A stretch of DNA of 6,802 nt from an uncultured Gammaproteobacteria bacterium (GCA_905480305.1 CAJQPV010000274.1:1-6802); one strand, 5' to 3'; counted from the first letter of the stretch, positions 1-5,211 are shown. Numbers and translations are program-made. The notes: generated by a model from the sequence alone, not told the origin.

Positions 1-131
1 CTCACACTTTCTGCCACACCTTGCCAAACATGAAATTCAGGTGAACTTCTGAGATCCCACGGGTATTCGGATGTTCCCGTCCTTCCTGCCGTATACAGAC
101 TGTTAACCGAAGCTTACCTTCCTTCTTCCAT

Positions 132-908
132 TTAGGCGTTATTAGCTCGCTGACTCCACCACTGGCTGAACTGAGCGTAAGCCATGACCGTGATGATGGG
201 AAACAAGCATGTTGTGGCAATCATACCGAAACCGTCCATCAAAGGATTTCGTCCCGGAATGGTCGAGGCAAGCCCGAGACCCAGGGCAGTAATCACTGGC
301 ACGGTCACAGTCGAAGTTGTTACACCCCCTGAATCGTAGGCAAGCGGGATGATGAGCCGCGGGACAAAGAATGTCTGGATGATCACTACAACGTAGGCGC
401 CGATGACTATGTATTGTAGCGGGATTCCGGTGATGATCCTTAGAACACCCACGGTCACGCCCATAGCAGCGCCAATCGCCACCGCAATGCGTAGTCCCCA
501 AGAGCTGATGGCGCCGCCGGATACCTGATTGGCTTTGGTTGCTACTGCGATCAGCGCAGGTTCGGCCAGAGCCGTGGCGCAACCAATGGAAGCACCAAAC
601 AACAGAAGCCAAATATAATCGGTCCATAGCTTGGAAGGAGTCGTCGATGTGCCTCCCGAGATGAAGGCCGGATCGGAAAGCTGCTGGGCCATGAGCTTAC
701 CCATAGGAAATAGCGCTTGCTCTAGGCCAATGAGGAACAGGCTGAGACCTAGCAGTACGTAGACGAAGCCGATTACCAGTTTCTTGAGATGAGGCATCGG
801 ACGACGTATCACTAAATACTGGAAAGCGAAGATGATCAACACGATAGGCATGACATCGAGCACCGTGCTCATTACAGTGTCGAAGACCAGATGCAGATAA
901 TCTTTCAT
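132..908 (-). CDS. DUF1538 family integral membrane protein
   Basis: This 258-aa protein sits in the inner membrane and is almost entirely hydrophobic. About seven membrane segments can be drawn (residues about 15-34, 44-62, 97-122, 137-156, 165-183, 200-218 and 225-247). I recognise the DUF1538 signature: an AEPAL motif at 115-119 and the YDSGGVTTSTVTVPVITALG block at 191-210, followed by a conserved R-N-P-L-M-D-G-F-G stretch near 220-228. Proteins of this family occur as single domains or as double-domain fusions of about twice this length. This one is a single domain. Its biochemical function is unknown, though the fold suggests a transporter or channel. The start at 908 has no good Shine-Dalgarno sequence, but no better in-frame start precedes it. 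The stop is TAA. No partner DUF1538 gene is visible within the window; one could lie beyond the left edge. Confidence 0.9.
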   Translation of the reverse strand: MKDYLHLVFDTVMSTVLDVMPIVLIIFAFQYLVIRRPMPHLKKLVIGFVYVLLGLSLFLIGLEQALFPMGKLMAQQLSDPAFISGGTSTTPSKLWTDYIWLLLFGASIGCATALAEPALIAVATKANQVSGGAISSWGLRIAVAIGAAMGVTVGVLRIITGIPLQYIVIGAYVVVIIQTFFVPRLIIPLAYDSGGVTTSTVTVPVITALGLGLASTIPGRNPLMDGFGMIATTCLFPIITVMAYAQFSQWWSQRANNA

Positions 909-1291
909 TCTGAGTTCATTGCAATCAACCCGCTAGATTACGGTTGTGAAGGATGTGCCATCCTGAATGGTTTAATATCTCGTCTGTGCCCGGCATGCAA
1001 TCTATTTTCGCCTCCTTATCCGGAAGGTCCGGTTTCAGTTGCGTTTCAGTCATCCTGGCCTAGACGCTGTACTTCCTTACAGGGTCGATACTTATCGATC
1101 CGCATCCGCTGCCTGTACGTCCGATTACAGTACTTCTCGGAAGTTTAAGGATATTTCCTGAATGTCCGAGTAGGTCTCAGAACCGGTCATTGATAACGCC
1201 AGCCATCACAGGCGTCATGCTCGGAGCAAAGCGCAGAGTTTGGCGTCCTTATCGTCAGGATACAGGTCGGGAACGCCGTCGAGCGGGACCG
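909..1291. other. Gene-poor interval between the DUF1538 and YggT-like genes
   Basis: No convincing gene is seen here. The plus-strand open frame across 891-1148 has no ribosome-binding site and no protein-like pattern. The interval holds the presumed promoter of the DUF1538 gene, although no clear -35/-10 pair was found. It also holds a small perfect hairpin (AGGATG-TGC-CATCCT, 950-964) and a nearly symmetric TCGATA/TATCGA hairpin (1083-1101). The first copy of the 42-bp repeat is at 1128-1169. The 120 bases downstream of the YggT-like stop contain no obvious terminator. Confidence 0.6.
1128..1169 (+). repeat. 42-bp imperfect direct repeat, copy 1
   Basis: Aligned by eye without gaps, this copy matches 1860-1901 at 34 of 42 positions. 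The shared core is CGGAAGTTTAAG, and both copies end in ATGTCCGA. The two copies are 732 bp apart and bracket the YggT-like gene. The role is unknown. It looks like a dispersed intergenic repeat rather than coding sequence. Confidence 0.75.
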
Positions 1292-1642
1292 CTAAACCTC
1301 GTCGAACTTCTTCACGACTCGCATGATCAGTCCCTCGACGACCGACCACCCCACGAGAGCGACGAGCATTTTCACGTTCAGCCCTGTTCCGGCTCCGGTC
1401 GCGAAAAGGCCGCCGAAGATCGATCCGGCTCTCTGCACGGGCGCGGCCAGGATATCACTGTAGGTAACGATGAGATCACCCAACCGGCCGCCGCCGGGCA
1501 CCACTCCGAGGTCAAGCAGTATGCGAGCCACCAGGACCAACTGAATGACCGCGAACGCCAGCACGACGACTCGGCGGACAGAACGAGAAAGGTCGAAGCC
1601 GTCCGCGTGCTCTGCTCGCTGTCTGTCGAACCGCTTGATCAT
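1292..1642 (-). CDS. YggT/YlmG-like small membrane protein
   Basis: This 116-aa membrane protein has a basic N-terminus, a first hydrophobic helix at about 24-46, and a second near 91-110. Between them, residues about 47-80 (PGGGRLGDLIVTYSDILAAP, then IFGG) follow the YggT-family pattern of helix, short N-P/G-x-G turn, hydrophobic Y-s-x-x-L-x-x-P loop and I-F. YggT/YlmG proteins have been linked to membrane homeostasis, cell division and thylakoid nucleoid organisation in other organisms; the function here is inferred only. Single-repeat forms are about this length. The ATG at 1642 is the only start before an in-frame TGA at 1660, and GGTGG lies 6 nt upstream of it. About 75% of third codon positions are G or C (87 of 116 by hand count). 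This supports real coding and differs from the less GC-biased methyltransferase gene nearby. The flanking repeats suggest possible acquisition by transfer. Confidence 0.68.
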   Translation of the reverse strand: MIKRFDRQRAEHADGFDLSRSVRRVVVLAFAVIQLVLVARILLDLGVVPGGGRLGDLIVTYSDILAAPVQRAGSIFGGLFATGAGTGLNVKMLVALVGWSVVEGLIMRVVKKFDEV

Positions 1643-1798
1643 CCGTCGCCACCCGTCTCATTGACCATCGCAGCTGCTTCAACCCCTGCCAGAGGGTCAC
1701 GATTCTCGTCACCACTTCGCCCCCCCCCGCAACAGCATCTGATGAGAGCGAGCGTCTTCATGTTGTCGGAATGATTCGCCCCCCCCGGATCGACCCCA

Positions 1799-1840
1799 CG
1801 GCGTACAGGAAGCATAACCCACGTATTTCGCGAGAATCCA
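1799..1840 (+). repeat. 42-bp dispersed repeat, copy A
   Basis: The first 23 bases (1799-1821, beginning CGGCGTACAGG) are identical to 3377-3399. The following 19 bases match at 13 positions and end in AATCCA in both copies, giving 36 of 42 overall. The orientation is the same. The copies lie about 1.6 kb apart, on either side of the small membrane gene and the methyltransferase gene. A conserved, oriented intergenic element of this kind usually exists in more copies elsewhere in a genome; that is inference. Confidence 0.85.
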
Positions 1841-1859
1841 CCCCGGGAACGGCAACTTT

Positions 1860-1901
1860 CAGTACGTTCCGGAAGTTTAAGCAAAATTTCTGTATGTCCG
1901 A
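1860..1901 (+). repeat. 42-bp imperfect direct repeat, copy 2
   Basis: This is the partner of 1128-1169, with 34 of 42 bases identical. It begins CAGTAC, contains CGGAAGTTTAAG and ends ATGTCCGA. The ATGTCCG at 1894-1900 is also inverted against CGGACAT at 1972-1978, so this copy and the palindromes beyond it may form one foldable element of about 85 bp. Confidence 0.75.
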
Positions 1902-1929
1902 CCAGGGTCGTTTCCTGAAGCACAGTGAT

Positions 1930-1943
1930 TGCTTATATAAGCA
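1930..1943. repeat. 14-bp perfect palindrome
   Basis: TGCTTATATAAGCA reads the same on both strands. It lies between the 42-bp repeat copy 2 and a second palindrome. It could be a protein-binding dyad or part of a folded repeat element. No gene start lies close enough to assign it as an operator. Confidence 0.7.
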
Positions 1944-1953
1944 GCAGCTGAAC

Positions 1954-1976
1954 GTCCTCTTCGGCCGAAAGCGGAC
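1954..1976. repeat. Degenerate GTCC...TTCGGCCGAA...GGAC palindrome
   Basis: The 10-bp core TTCGGCCGAA (1960-1969) is a perfect palindrome. It is flanked by GTCC on the left and GGAC on the right, with one base missing from otherwise full symmetry. From memory, similar 'GTCCGC...GGCCGAAAGCGGAC' palindromes are widely scattered in intergenic DNA of proteobacteria and give rise to spurious short protein predictions. The family assignment is from memory, not from a search. Confidence 0.65.
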
Positions 1977-2011
1977 ATTCCCATCAAAAATCAGCAAATT
2001 ACCCCCAGAAG

Positions 2012-2044
2012 CGCAAAGGCCACCCCCGAAGGATGGCCTTTATG
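2012..2044 (-). terminator. Hairpin 3' of the small membrane gene, probable terminator
   Basis: Read on the minus strand, 2041 to 2015 gives an 11-bp stem, AAAGGCCATCC paired with GGGTGGCCTTT (one G-U pair). The loop includes TTCG closed by C-G, a very stable tetraloop type. The stem begins 19 nt after the TAG of the 34-codon gene. The 3' arm ends in TTT but is followed by GCGCTTCT rather than a long T run, so termination may be weak. On the plus strand the stem has a C-A mismatch and is less good. Confidence 0.6.
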
Positions 2045-2060
2045 CGTTATCTTGTTTTTA

Positions 2061-2165
2061 CTAGCTGATGACGAGAATTGCCGACCAGGTGGCCATCAAT
2101 AAGGACAGCGCGGCCACAACAATCGCGGCACACCAGACACAGTTATCGCTCACTACAGATTTCAT
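2061..2165 (-). CDS. 34-aa single-pass membrane protein, unrecognised
   Basis: A short frame gives MKSVVSDNCVWC, then an uninterrupted hydrophobic stretch (about residues 13-33: AAIVVAALSLLMATWSAILV) and a TAG stop. The product would be a tiny inner-membrane protein with one helix and a short N-terminal tail holding a C-x-x-C pair (Cys9 and Cys12). Support comes from GGAGAG at 2177-2182, 11 nt upstream of the ATG, and from a strong hairpin 19 nt beyond the stop. The gap of about 220 bp to the methyltransferase upstream suggests a separate transcript. An A/T-rich segment with TTTACA (2263-2268) lies about 100 bp upstream of the start, without a convincing -10. I recognise no family. It could be a chance frame, but the signals agree with each other. 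Confidence 0.55.
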   Translation of the reverse strand: MKSVVSDNCVWCAAIVVAALSLLMATWSAILVIS

Positions 2166-2176
2166 ATTCAAGGCTT

Positions 2177-2182
2177 CTCTCC
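2177..2182 (-). promoter_or_regulatory. Shine-Dalgarno of the 34-aa membrane protein
   Basis: GGAGAG on the minus strand, 11 nt before the ATG at 2165. It is one of the clearer ribosome-binding sites in the window and is the main reason for calling so short a gene. Confidence 0.55.
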
Positions 2183-2309
2183 GGGTTAGCTGTTAACGTT
2201 CTTTCACGGTTACAGATTAACGGTCGAGTTGCCGGATTTATGTCATATAGTAGCCTTTTTTTTGTAAACTATTCACGTTTCACAAAGCACCCTCTCCCGA
2301 CTGCTCCCG

Positions 2310-2342
2310 GCTCTCGCCTCGGTCGCCTCGGGTGCAGAGAGC
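2310..2342. repeat. Hairpin with a 9-bp tandem duplication
   Basis: GCTCTC (2310-2315) pairs with GAGAGC (2337-2342). The loop side carries TCGCCTCGG twice in perfect tandem (2314-2322 and 2323-2331). It lies 45-77 nt beyond the 3' end of the methyltransferase gene. It lacks a T tract on either strand, so I do not call it a terminator. It may be a structured 3' end. Confidence 0.45.
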
Positions 2343-2386
2343 GAACTAAAGGACTCTGACCCATTTATCTCTTTATCTGCAGGACA

Positions 2387-3325
2387 CTATGCAGACATTA
2401 CTTTTGCAATCTCTGTGACGTGTCGAAGGTCGCTGCCGCAGCATCCTCCGAAGACGTTGAGCCAGGGCATGCGTGCTTTGAGTTTCAGGTATTGCTGTGC
2501 CAACTCAACAGGGTTCCCATCGTCAAGAACCTCGCACTCATCCAGTTCTGCGTGGCTCAATCGCGATGCGTTGCAGCGCAGTCCGTGTATCCGCCTGGTC
2601 CAGGCGCCAGCATCGATCACTCCTGAGAAATGTTCCGGGTGAGCGCAATTAACCATAAAATAAGCAGTCGCATTATCGGTTGCCGCGTCGACCTGCTGAA
2701 TCGCGTCTCCGAGTGATTGCCCTGCAGGAAGTTTGCCGTCAGTTTCGACAGTGAAGGAAACGACAATTGGCAAACCAACAGCCGTTGCGGCCCGCACAGC
2801 CCCGATAGCTTCATCAGCCTGTGTGAAGGTGAGGGCTGAGACCATGTCTATATCTGTTTCAGCGAGCCAGCCGATTTGCTGTGCATGGTACTTCTCGGCC
2901 TCGGCTACGGCGATGTCAACTTCAGGCGCATACGCGTCCCCTCGTGGACCAATGAGAGCATTGATTATGATCGGTTGTTCATTCGTGGAGAACTCGTCAC
3001 GCAGTCCAGCAACGAATGCAACTGAGTCAATGTTTGCCTGTCGCATCTCTTCTTCTGTGGCAGCCAGGTCCTTTGCCCAGTGCATGTGGGCTTTCCAGGT
3101 AGGACAGTCCAGGACGAAGCCTGCGCCTGTAGATTTCGCAAGCGCCAGCATCTCGCGGAAGTAGTTCGCTAGTACTTCGCGCCCGGCAGGATCGGGCAGG
3201 AGCGTGTGTGCTGCGAACTCTCGAATGTCGACTCCTTTGTTGAAGATAATGTCCGTTTCGAGGCCGGCGTCGCCCAAGAAAAGGCCACCAGAAAGTTGAG
3301 GAAGTGCGTTTCGGTATTTAGTCAC
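2387..3325 (-). CDS. Homocysteine S-methyltransferase family protein
   Basis: This 312-aa cytosolic enzyme transfers a methyl group to homocysteine (or a related thiol), making methionine. The single-domain pfam S-methyl_trans barrel is complete. An N-terminal GDAGLETDIIF is at 18-28, an ETDGKLPAGQSLGDAI block at 194-209, and the zinc-ligand cysteines are present as VNCAHP (Cys227) and GGCCGSD (Cys295, Cys296). The length matches S-methylmethionine- or SAM-dependent forms; the methyl donor cannot be read from sequence. I choose the GTG at 3325: GGA lies 9 nt upstream, and the protein then begins near the barrel. An ATG at 3433 would add 36 residues, but that extension is encoded by the dispersed repeat (3377-3418) and resembles no known N-terminus. 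The gene is monocistronic as far as can be seen. Confidence 0.92.
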   Translation of the reverse strand: MTKYRNALPQLSGGLFLGDAGLETDIIFNKGVDIREFAAHTLLPDPAGREVLANYFREMLALAKSTGAGFVLDCPTWKAHMHWAKDLAATEEEMRQANIDSVAFVAGLRDEFSTNEQPIIINALIGPRGDAYAPEVDIAVAEAEKYHAQQIGWLAETDIDMVSALTFTQADEAIGAVRAATAVGLPIVVSFTVETDGKLPAGQSLGDAIQQVDAATDNATAYFMVNCAHPEHFSGVIDAGAWTRRIHGLRCNASRLSHAELDECEVLDDGNPVELAQQYLKLKARMPWLNVFGGCCGSDLRHVTEIAKVMSA

Positions 3326-3376
3326 GAGTTTTTTTCCAATTAGGAGATGATTATTGAAAATCCGTCTGTGGACCGG

Positions 3377-3418
3377 CGGCGTACAGGAAGCATAACCCAT
3401 GCATCTCAGGACAATCCA
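3377..3418 (+). repeat. 42-bp dispersed repeat, copy B
   Basis: Second copy of the element at 1799-1840. The first 23 bases are identical and the whole unit matches at 36 of 42. It lies 52 bp upstream of the GTG start of the methyltransferase gene, in its leader. Open frames through both copies give similar nonsense peptides (GYASCTP on the minus strand), which explains the over-long methyltransferase frame. Confidence 0.85.
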
Positions 3419-3436
3419 GCCGGAAGTCGTCAAGAG

Positions 3437-3484
3437 TAAAGGGGGCGTTGGCGTTTTGGGGTTTAATGCCGCCGCCCCCCTTTA
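3437..3484. repeat. Long G/C inverted repeat in the divergent region
   Basis: TAAAGGGGGCG (3437-3447) pairs with CGCCCCCCTTTA (3473-3484): an 11-bp stem with one bulged C around a 25-base loop. It lies 112-159 nt upstream of the methyltransferase GTG and 150 nt upstream of the plus-strand gene. It could form in a long leader of either transcript, act as a terminator for read-through, or be part of the neighbouring repeat. No U tract follows it on either strand. Confidence 0.55.
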
Positions 3485-3620
3485 TCGCCACACAACCAGC
3501 GTCAACGACCCTGCACTTTTGTCCAATTTCGCCGGCACAGGCTAAATGCTCTAATTAAGGTTCCTGCAACATAAGCAGTATGGCTGATGCACCCACAAAA
3601 CCGGTGATTGATAGCAATAC

Positions 3621-3626
3621 AGGAGA
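3621..3626 (+). promoter_or_regulatory. Shine-Dalgarno deciding the start at 3635
   Basis: AGGAGA ends 8 nt before the ATG at 3635. It lies inside the frame that would begin at the ATG at 3608, so it favours the shorter protein. The shorter form also places the signal peptide at the very N-terminus. Confidence 0.85.
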
Positions 3627-3634
3627 ACAAAAAA

Positions 3635-4120
3635 ATGGCCAAATCGCTAACTGTTACCGTATGGTTTGTGCTGTTGTCTTTCACAGCCCACGCAGCTGAC
3701 CAGATTACCCGGGAACAGATAAAACAGGTTATCAGTGCCACCGACTCGGCAGCAATGGAACACAACACGATGATCATAGGGACTTATCTGGGTAACTCAT
3801 TCGAAAGGATCATCGAGTTCCCCCACGAGGATCAGATGGCTAAGGTGCGACTCAACAAACTCGAGTATTTGCAATTGGTCGACGAGGGCTGGTCCCGTAT
3901 CGCCTATTATGACCACCAGCGCGACAACCTCGAGATTCATATCATGCCGGACGGACTCAGTGGAAAGACACACTCAACCATCACCGAGAATATAGTAATC
4001 GATGGTGTAAAAGTGACCAGCCGATTCCGCGAATACGCGATCTATCAACTGGAAAACGGCAGGCCGGTGATTACACAGGTCAGTGGCCACACCCTGCTTG
4101 GTGATACGACACCGCAGTAA
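3635..4120 (+). CDS. Exported 161-aa protein of unknown function
   Basis: The N-terminus is a clear signal peptide: MAKS, a hydrophobic core at about 5-17, and an A-H-A cleavage site at 18-20, giving a mature periplasmic protein of about 141 residues. The mature part opens with a predicted helix (about 24-47), followed by alternating charged and hydrophobic strand-like segments up to GHTLLGD near the C-terminus. The layout, with one N-terminal helix, then a central L-x-x-L-V-D-E-G-W segment, then several long strands, resembles NTF2-like folds. That is a guess from pattern, not a recognised family match. No cysteine or metal motif is present. The gene heads a probable operon with the coiled-coil protein, whose first candidate ATG overlaps this stop (TAATG) while the likely start is 32 nt further on. 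Confidence 0.85.
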   Translation: MAKSLTVTVWFVLLSFTAHAADQITREQIKQVISATDSAAMEHNTMIIGTYLGNSFERIIEFPHEDQMAKVRLNKLEYLQLVDEGWSRIAYYDHQRDNLEIHIMPDGLSGKTHSTITENIVIDGVKVTSRFREYAIYQLENGRPVITQVSGHTLLGDTTPQ

Positions 4121-4152
4121 TGAGGACAACGATCAGGGAAAAAAAGCATGTC

Positions 4153-4941
4153 ATGAACAAACCACTGTCATATACCACACTGCTTAGCTCCATCCTGGTC
4201 GGCTGCCTGTCAAGCTCTGCATGGTCAGATGAAACAACGTTAAAAGAATCAATCGAAACGACCGGACAGAAACCGGCCTGGCACGTGCCACCCGGCCCGG
4301 CTATGCCTGCACAGAACTGGCAACCCCCTCCCCGGTGGCGCATGCCGCAACAGGGTTTTGGACAATTCCCGCCTCGCTACCCGCCTGGCGGACAATACCG
4401 GCCCTTCCCTGCCGCGCCAGTCACGGCAAGGCAAAACCCGCTCAACGCTGAACTGCAGCAGGCACAGGAACAACTGGCAACGAAAAGCAGTGAACTCGAG
4501 GAGGCCCATAGCACGATTGAGCAATTACGTATAAAGCTGCAGGAAAGTCTCGCCGCAGAAACAAGACTGTCCGACCAGATAACCTACAACACCCGCGAGG
4601 AGCAGGCCCTGCGCATACGCGTAACTGAACTGGACCGGACACTCAAAACCACCAGCGCCAAACAGGAACAACAACACCGGCAACTCACCGCAGAACGCGA
4701 CCAGCTACTCGGCAAGCTCGCCAGCCTGGACAAACAACTGGCAGCACTGCAGTCCAGGCTGCAAGCGGCTACACAGGTACTGATACAGGCACGGTCCAGC
4801 ACCGGCATGGCAAGCGAATCACCGCACACTGCCAGCATACAGATCGAAGCATTGAAGGATGCGCTAGGCAGACTTGAGGCCGAACTGGAGAGACAGGAAA
4901 CCGGTCTGCAAAGTGACTGGCAGATTCCGACAAAAGAATAA
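4153..4941 (+). CDS. Exported proline-rich/coiled-coil protein, unknown function
   Basis: This 262-aa exported protein has no recognised family. A signal sequence (about 1-25) contains LVGC (15-18), which fits a lipobox with Cys18 as the acylated residue. A-W-S at 23-25 would instead suit signal peptidase I. Residues about 44-96 are a proline/glutamine/aromatic-rich linker (PPGP, QPPPRW, PRYPPGGQYRP). Residues about 98-212 form a long, uninterrupted heptad-like coiled coil rich in Q, E, L, A and K. A gap at about 213-228 is followed by a second helix (229-254). I prefer the ATG at 4153 because it places the signal peptide first; GGG at 4136-4138 is 14 nt away. The ATG at 4120, overlapping the preceding stop, would add 11 charged residues. 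Translational coupling with the upstream gene is likely. Role inferred: an envelope scaffold or tether. Confidence 0.82.
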   Translation: MNKPLSYTTLLSSILVGCLSSSAWSDETTLKESIETTGQKPAWHVPPGPAMPAQNWQPPPRWRMPQQGFGQFPPRYPPGGQYRPFPAAPVTARQNPLNAELQQAQEQLATKSSELEEAHSTIEQLRIKLQESLAAETRLSDQITYNTREEQALRIRVTELDRTLKTTSAKQEQQHRQLTAERDQLLGKLASLDKQLAALQSRLQAATQVLIQARSSTGMASESPHTASIQIEALKDALGRLEAELERQETGLQSDWQIPTKE

Positions 4942-5044
4942 AATCGGCATGGATATTCAAGGGAGACAGCTTTTCCTTCATTAGAAAATGTCGCATATCC
5001 AGAAGCTGCCATGCGCTATGCAGCGCAGTAAAGGGCCGGGTATA

Positions 5045-5056
5045 TTGACCGGTCAA
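5045..5056. promoter_or_regulatory. 12-bp perfect palindrome, possible operator
   Basis: TTGACCGGTCAA is a perfect dyad about 155 bp upstream of the ChaN-like start, nested inside the GCCGG/CCGGC inverted repeat. It could be a regulator-binding site or part of an RNA hairpin. The regulator is unknown, and it is not a recognisable Fur box. Confidence 0.45.
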
Positions 5057-5199
5057 ATCCGGCAAAAAAGTCAGGCACAATCGAAAACACCCTGCAAGCA
5101 CAGCGCGGACACCGTTCCTGCATAAAGTCAAGACGGCCGGAATAAGAGTATTTTCCGATTAATGCGAAACAAAGGTATTCTGACAGCGTTTTACTGATA

Positions 5200-5205
5200 T
5201 ATGAT
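5200..5205 (+). promoter_or_regulatory. Possible -10 element (TATGAT) abutting the ChaN-like start
   Basis: TATGAT ends 6 nt before the ATG at 5212, so transcription would begin at or near the start codon. A matching -35 is weak (ATTCTG at 17 nt spacing). Together with the missing Shine-Dalgarno this hints at a leaderless or nearly leaderless transcript; it may also be chance in AT-rich sequence. Confidence 0.3.
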
Positions 5206-5211
5206 CAGCCC

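Larger units (their letters stand above)
1643..2011. other. Repeat- and palindrome-rich non-coding interval
   Basis: No gene is supported here. The minus-strand frame 1639-1923, which ends with its stop overlapping the YggT-like start, runs straight through the poly-C tracts and both repeat families and has no recognisable protein pattern. In order, the interval holds C9 (1720-1728), C8 (1779-1786), dispersed repeat copy A (1799-1840), 42-bp repeat copy 2 (1860-1901), and two palindromes (1930-1943 and 1954-1976). The promoter of the YggT-like gene must lie here, but I could not identify it. Confidence 0.6.
3326..3634. other. Divergent control region: methyltransferase and exported-protein genes
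   Basis: The 309 bp between two divergently transcribed genes must hold both promoters. It contains dispersed repeat copy B (3377-3418), a long G/C hairpin (3437-3484) and, before the plus-strand gene, a strong Shine-Dalgarno. TTGTCC (3521-3526) is a possible -35 for the rightward promoter, but no good -10 follows. No SAM-type riboswitch pattern was recognised upstream of the methyltransferase. Confidence 0.55.
4942..5211. other. Intergenic interval rich in inverted repeats
   Basis: No gene is seen on the plus strand, and the minus-strand frames here continue antisense to the coiled-coil gene and look non-protein. Three dyads follow one another. TGGATAT (4950-4956) pairs with ATATCCA (4995-5001) around an inner TTTTC/GAAAA. 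GCTG-CAT pairs with ATG-CAGC (5005-5024). GCCGGG (5035-5040) pairs with TCCGGC (5058-5063), enclosing the perfect palindrome TTGACCGGTCAA (5045-5056), with an A6 run after it. None has the T tract of a standard plus-strand terminator. The promoter of the ChaN-like gene should lie at the right end, where TATGAT (5200-5205) is the best -10 candidate. Confidence 0.55.

Noticed and set aside
2..220. 72-codon minus-strand open frame at the left edge
   Set aside because: It overlaps the end of the DUF1538 gene out of frame, has no ribosome-binding site and shows no protein-like pattern. The first 131 bases hold no supported gene.
891..1148. 85-codon plus-strand open frame
   Set aside because: It has no Shine-Dalgarno and an unlikely composition, and it overlaps the DUF1538 start and the 42-bp repeat.
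1190..1774. 194-codon plus-strand open frame
   Set aside because: It is antisense to the YggT-like gene. Its sequence is rich in D, R, H and S with no hydrophobic core, typical of a shadow of a high-GC gene, while the minus strand encodes a coherent membrane protein.
1639..1923. 94-codon minus-strand frame whose TGA overlaps the YggT-like ATG
   Set aside because: It crosses two poly-C tracts and both repeat families and has no recognisable domain. The ATGA overlap is probably chance.
1128..2044. Integron cassette with attC site
   Set aside because: No GTTRRRY/RYYYAAC core pair was found around the palindromes, and no integrase is present.
1758..2064. Open frames through the repeat/palindrome block on both strands
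   Set aside because: They are spurious peptides produced by intergenic repeats. The phrase G-N-V-R-F-R-P-K-R-T-F is familiar from such repeat-derived mispredictions.
2078..2359. 93-codon plus-strand frame
   Set aside because: It has no ribosome-binding site and is antisense to the better-supported small membrane gene.
2733..3164. 143-codon plus-strand frame inside the methyltransferase gene
   Set aside because: It is antisense to a complete enzyme with intact zinc-ligand motifs, with the serine/alanine-rich composition of a shadow frame.
3326..3433. 36-residue N-terminal extension of the methyltransferase
   Set aside because: The extension is encoded by the dispersed repeat, while a GTG with a spaced GGA gives the normal family N-terminus.
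4584..5131. Minus-strand frames antisense to the coiled-coil gene
   Set aside because: They are rich in Ser, Cys and Leu, the expected reverse complement of Gln/Glu/Ala-rich coiled-coil codons. No start signals are seen.
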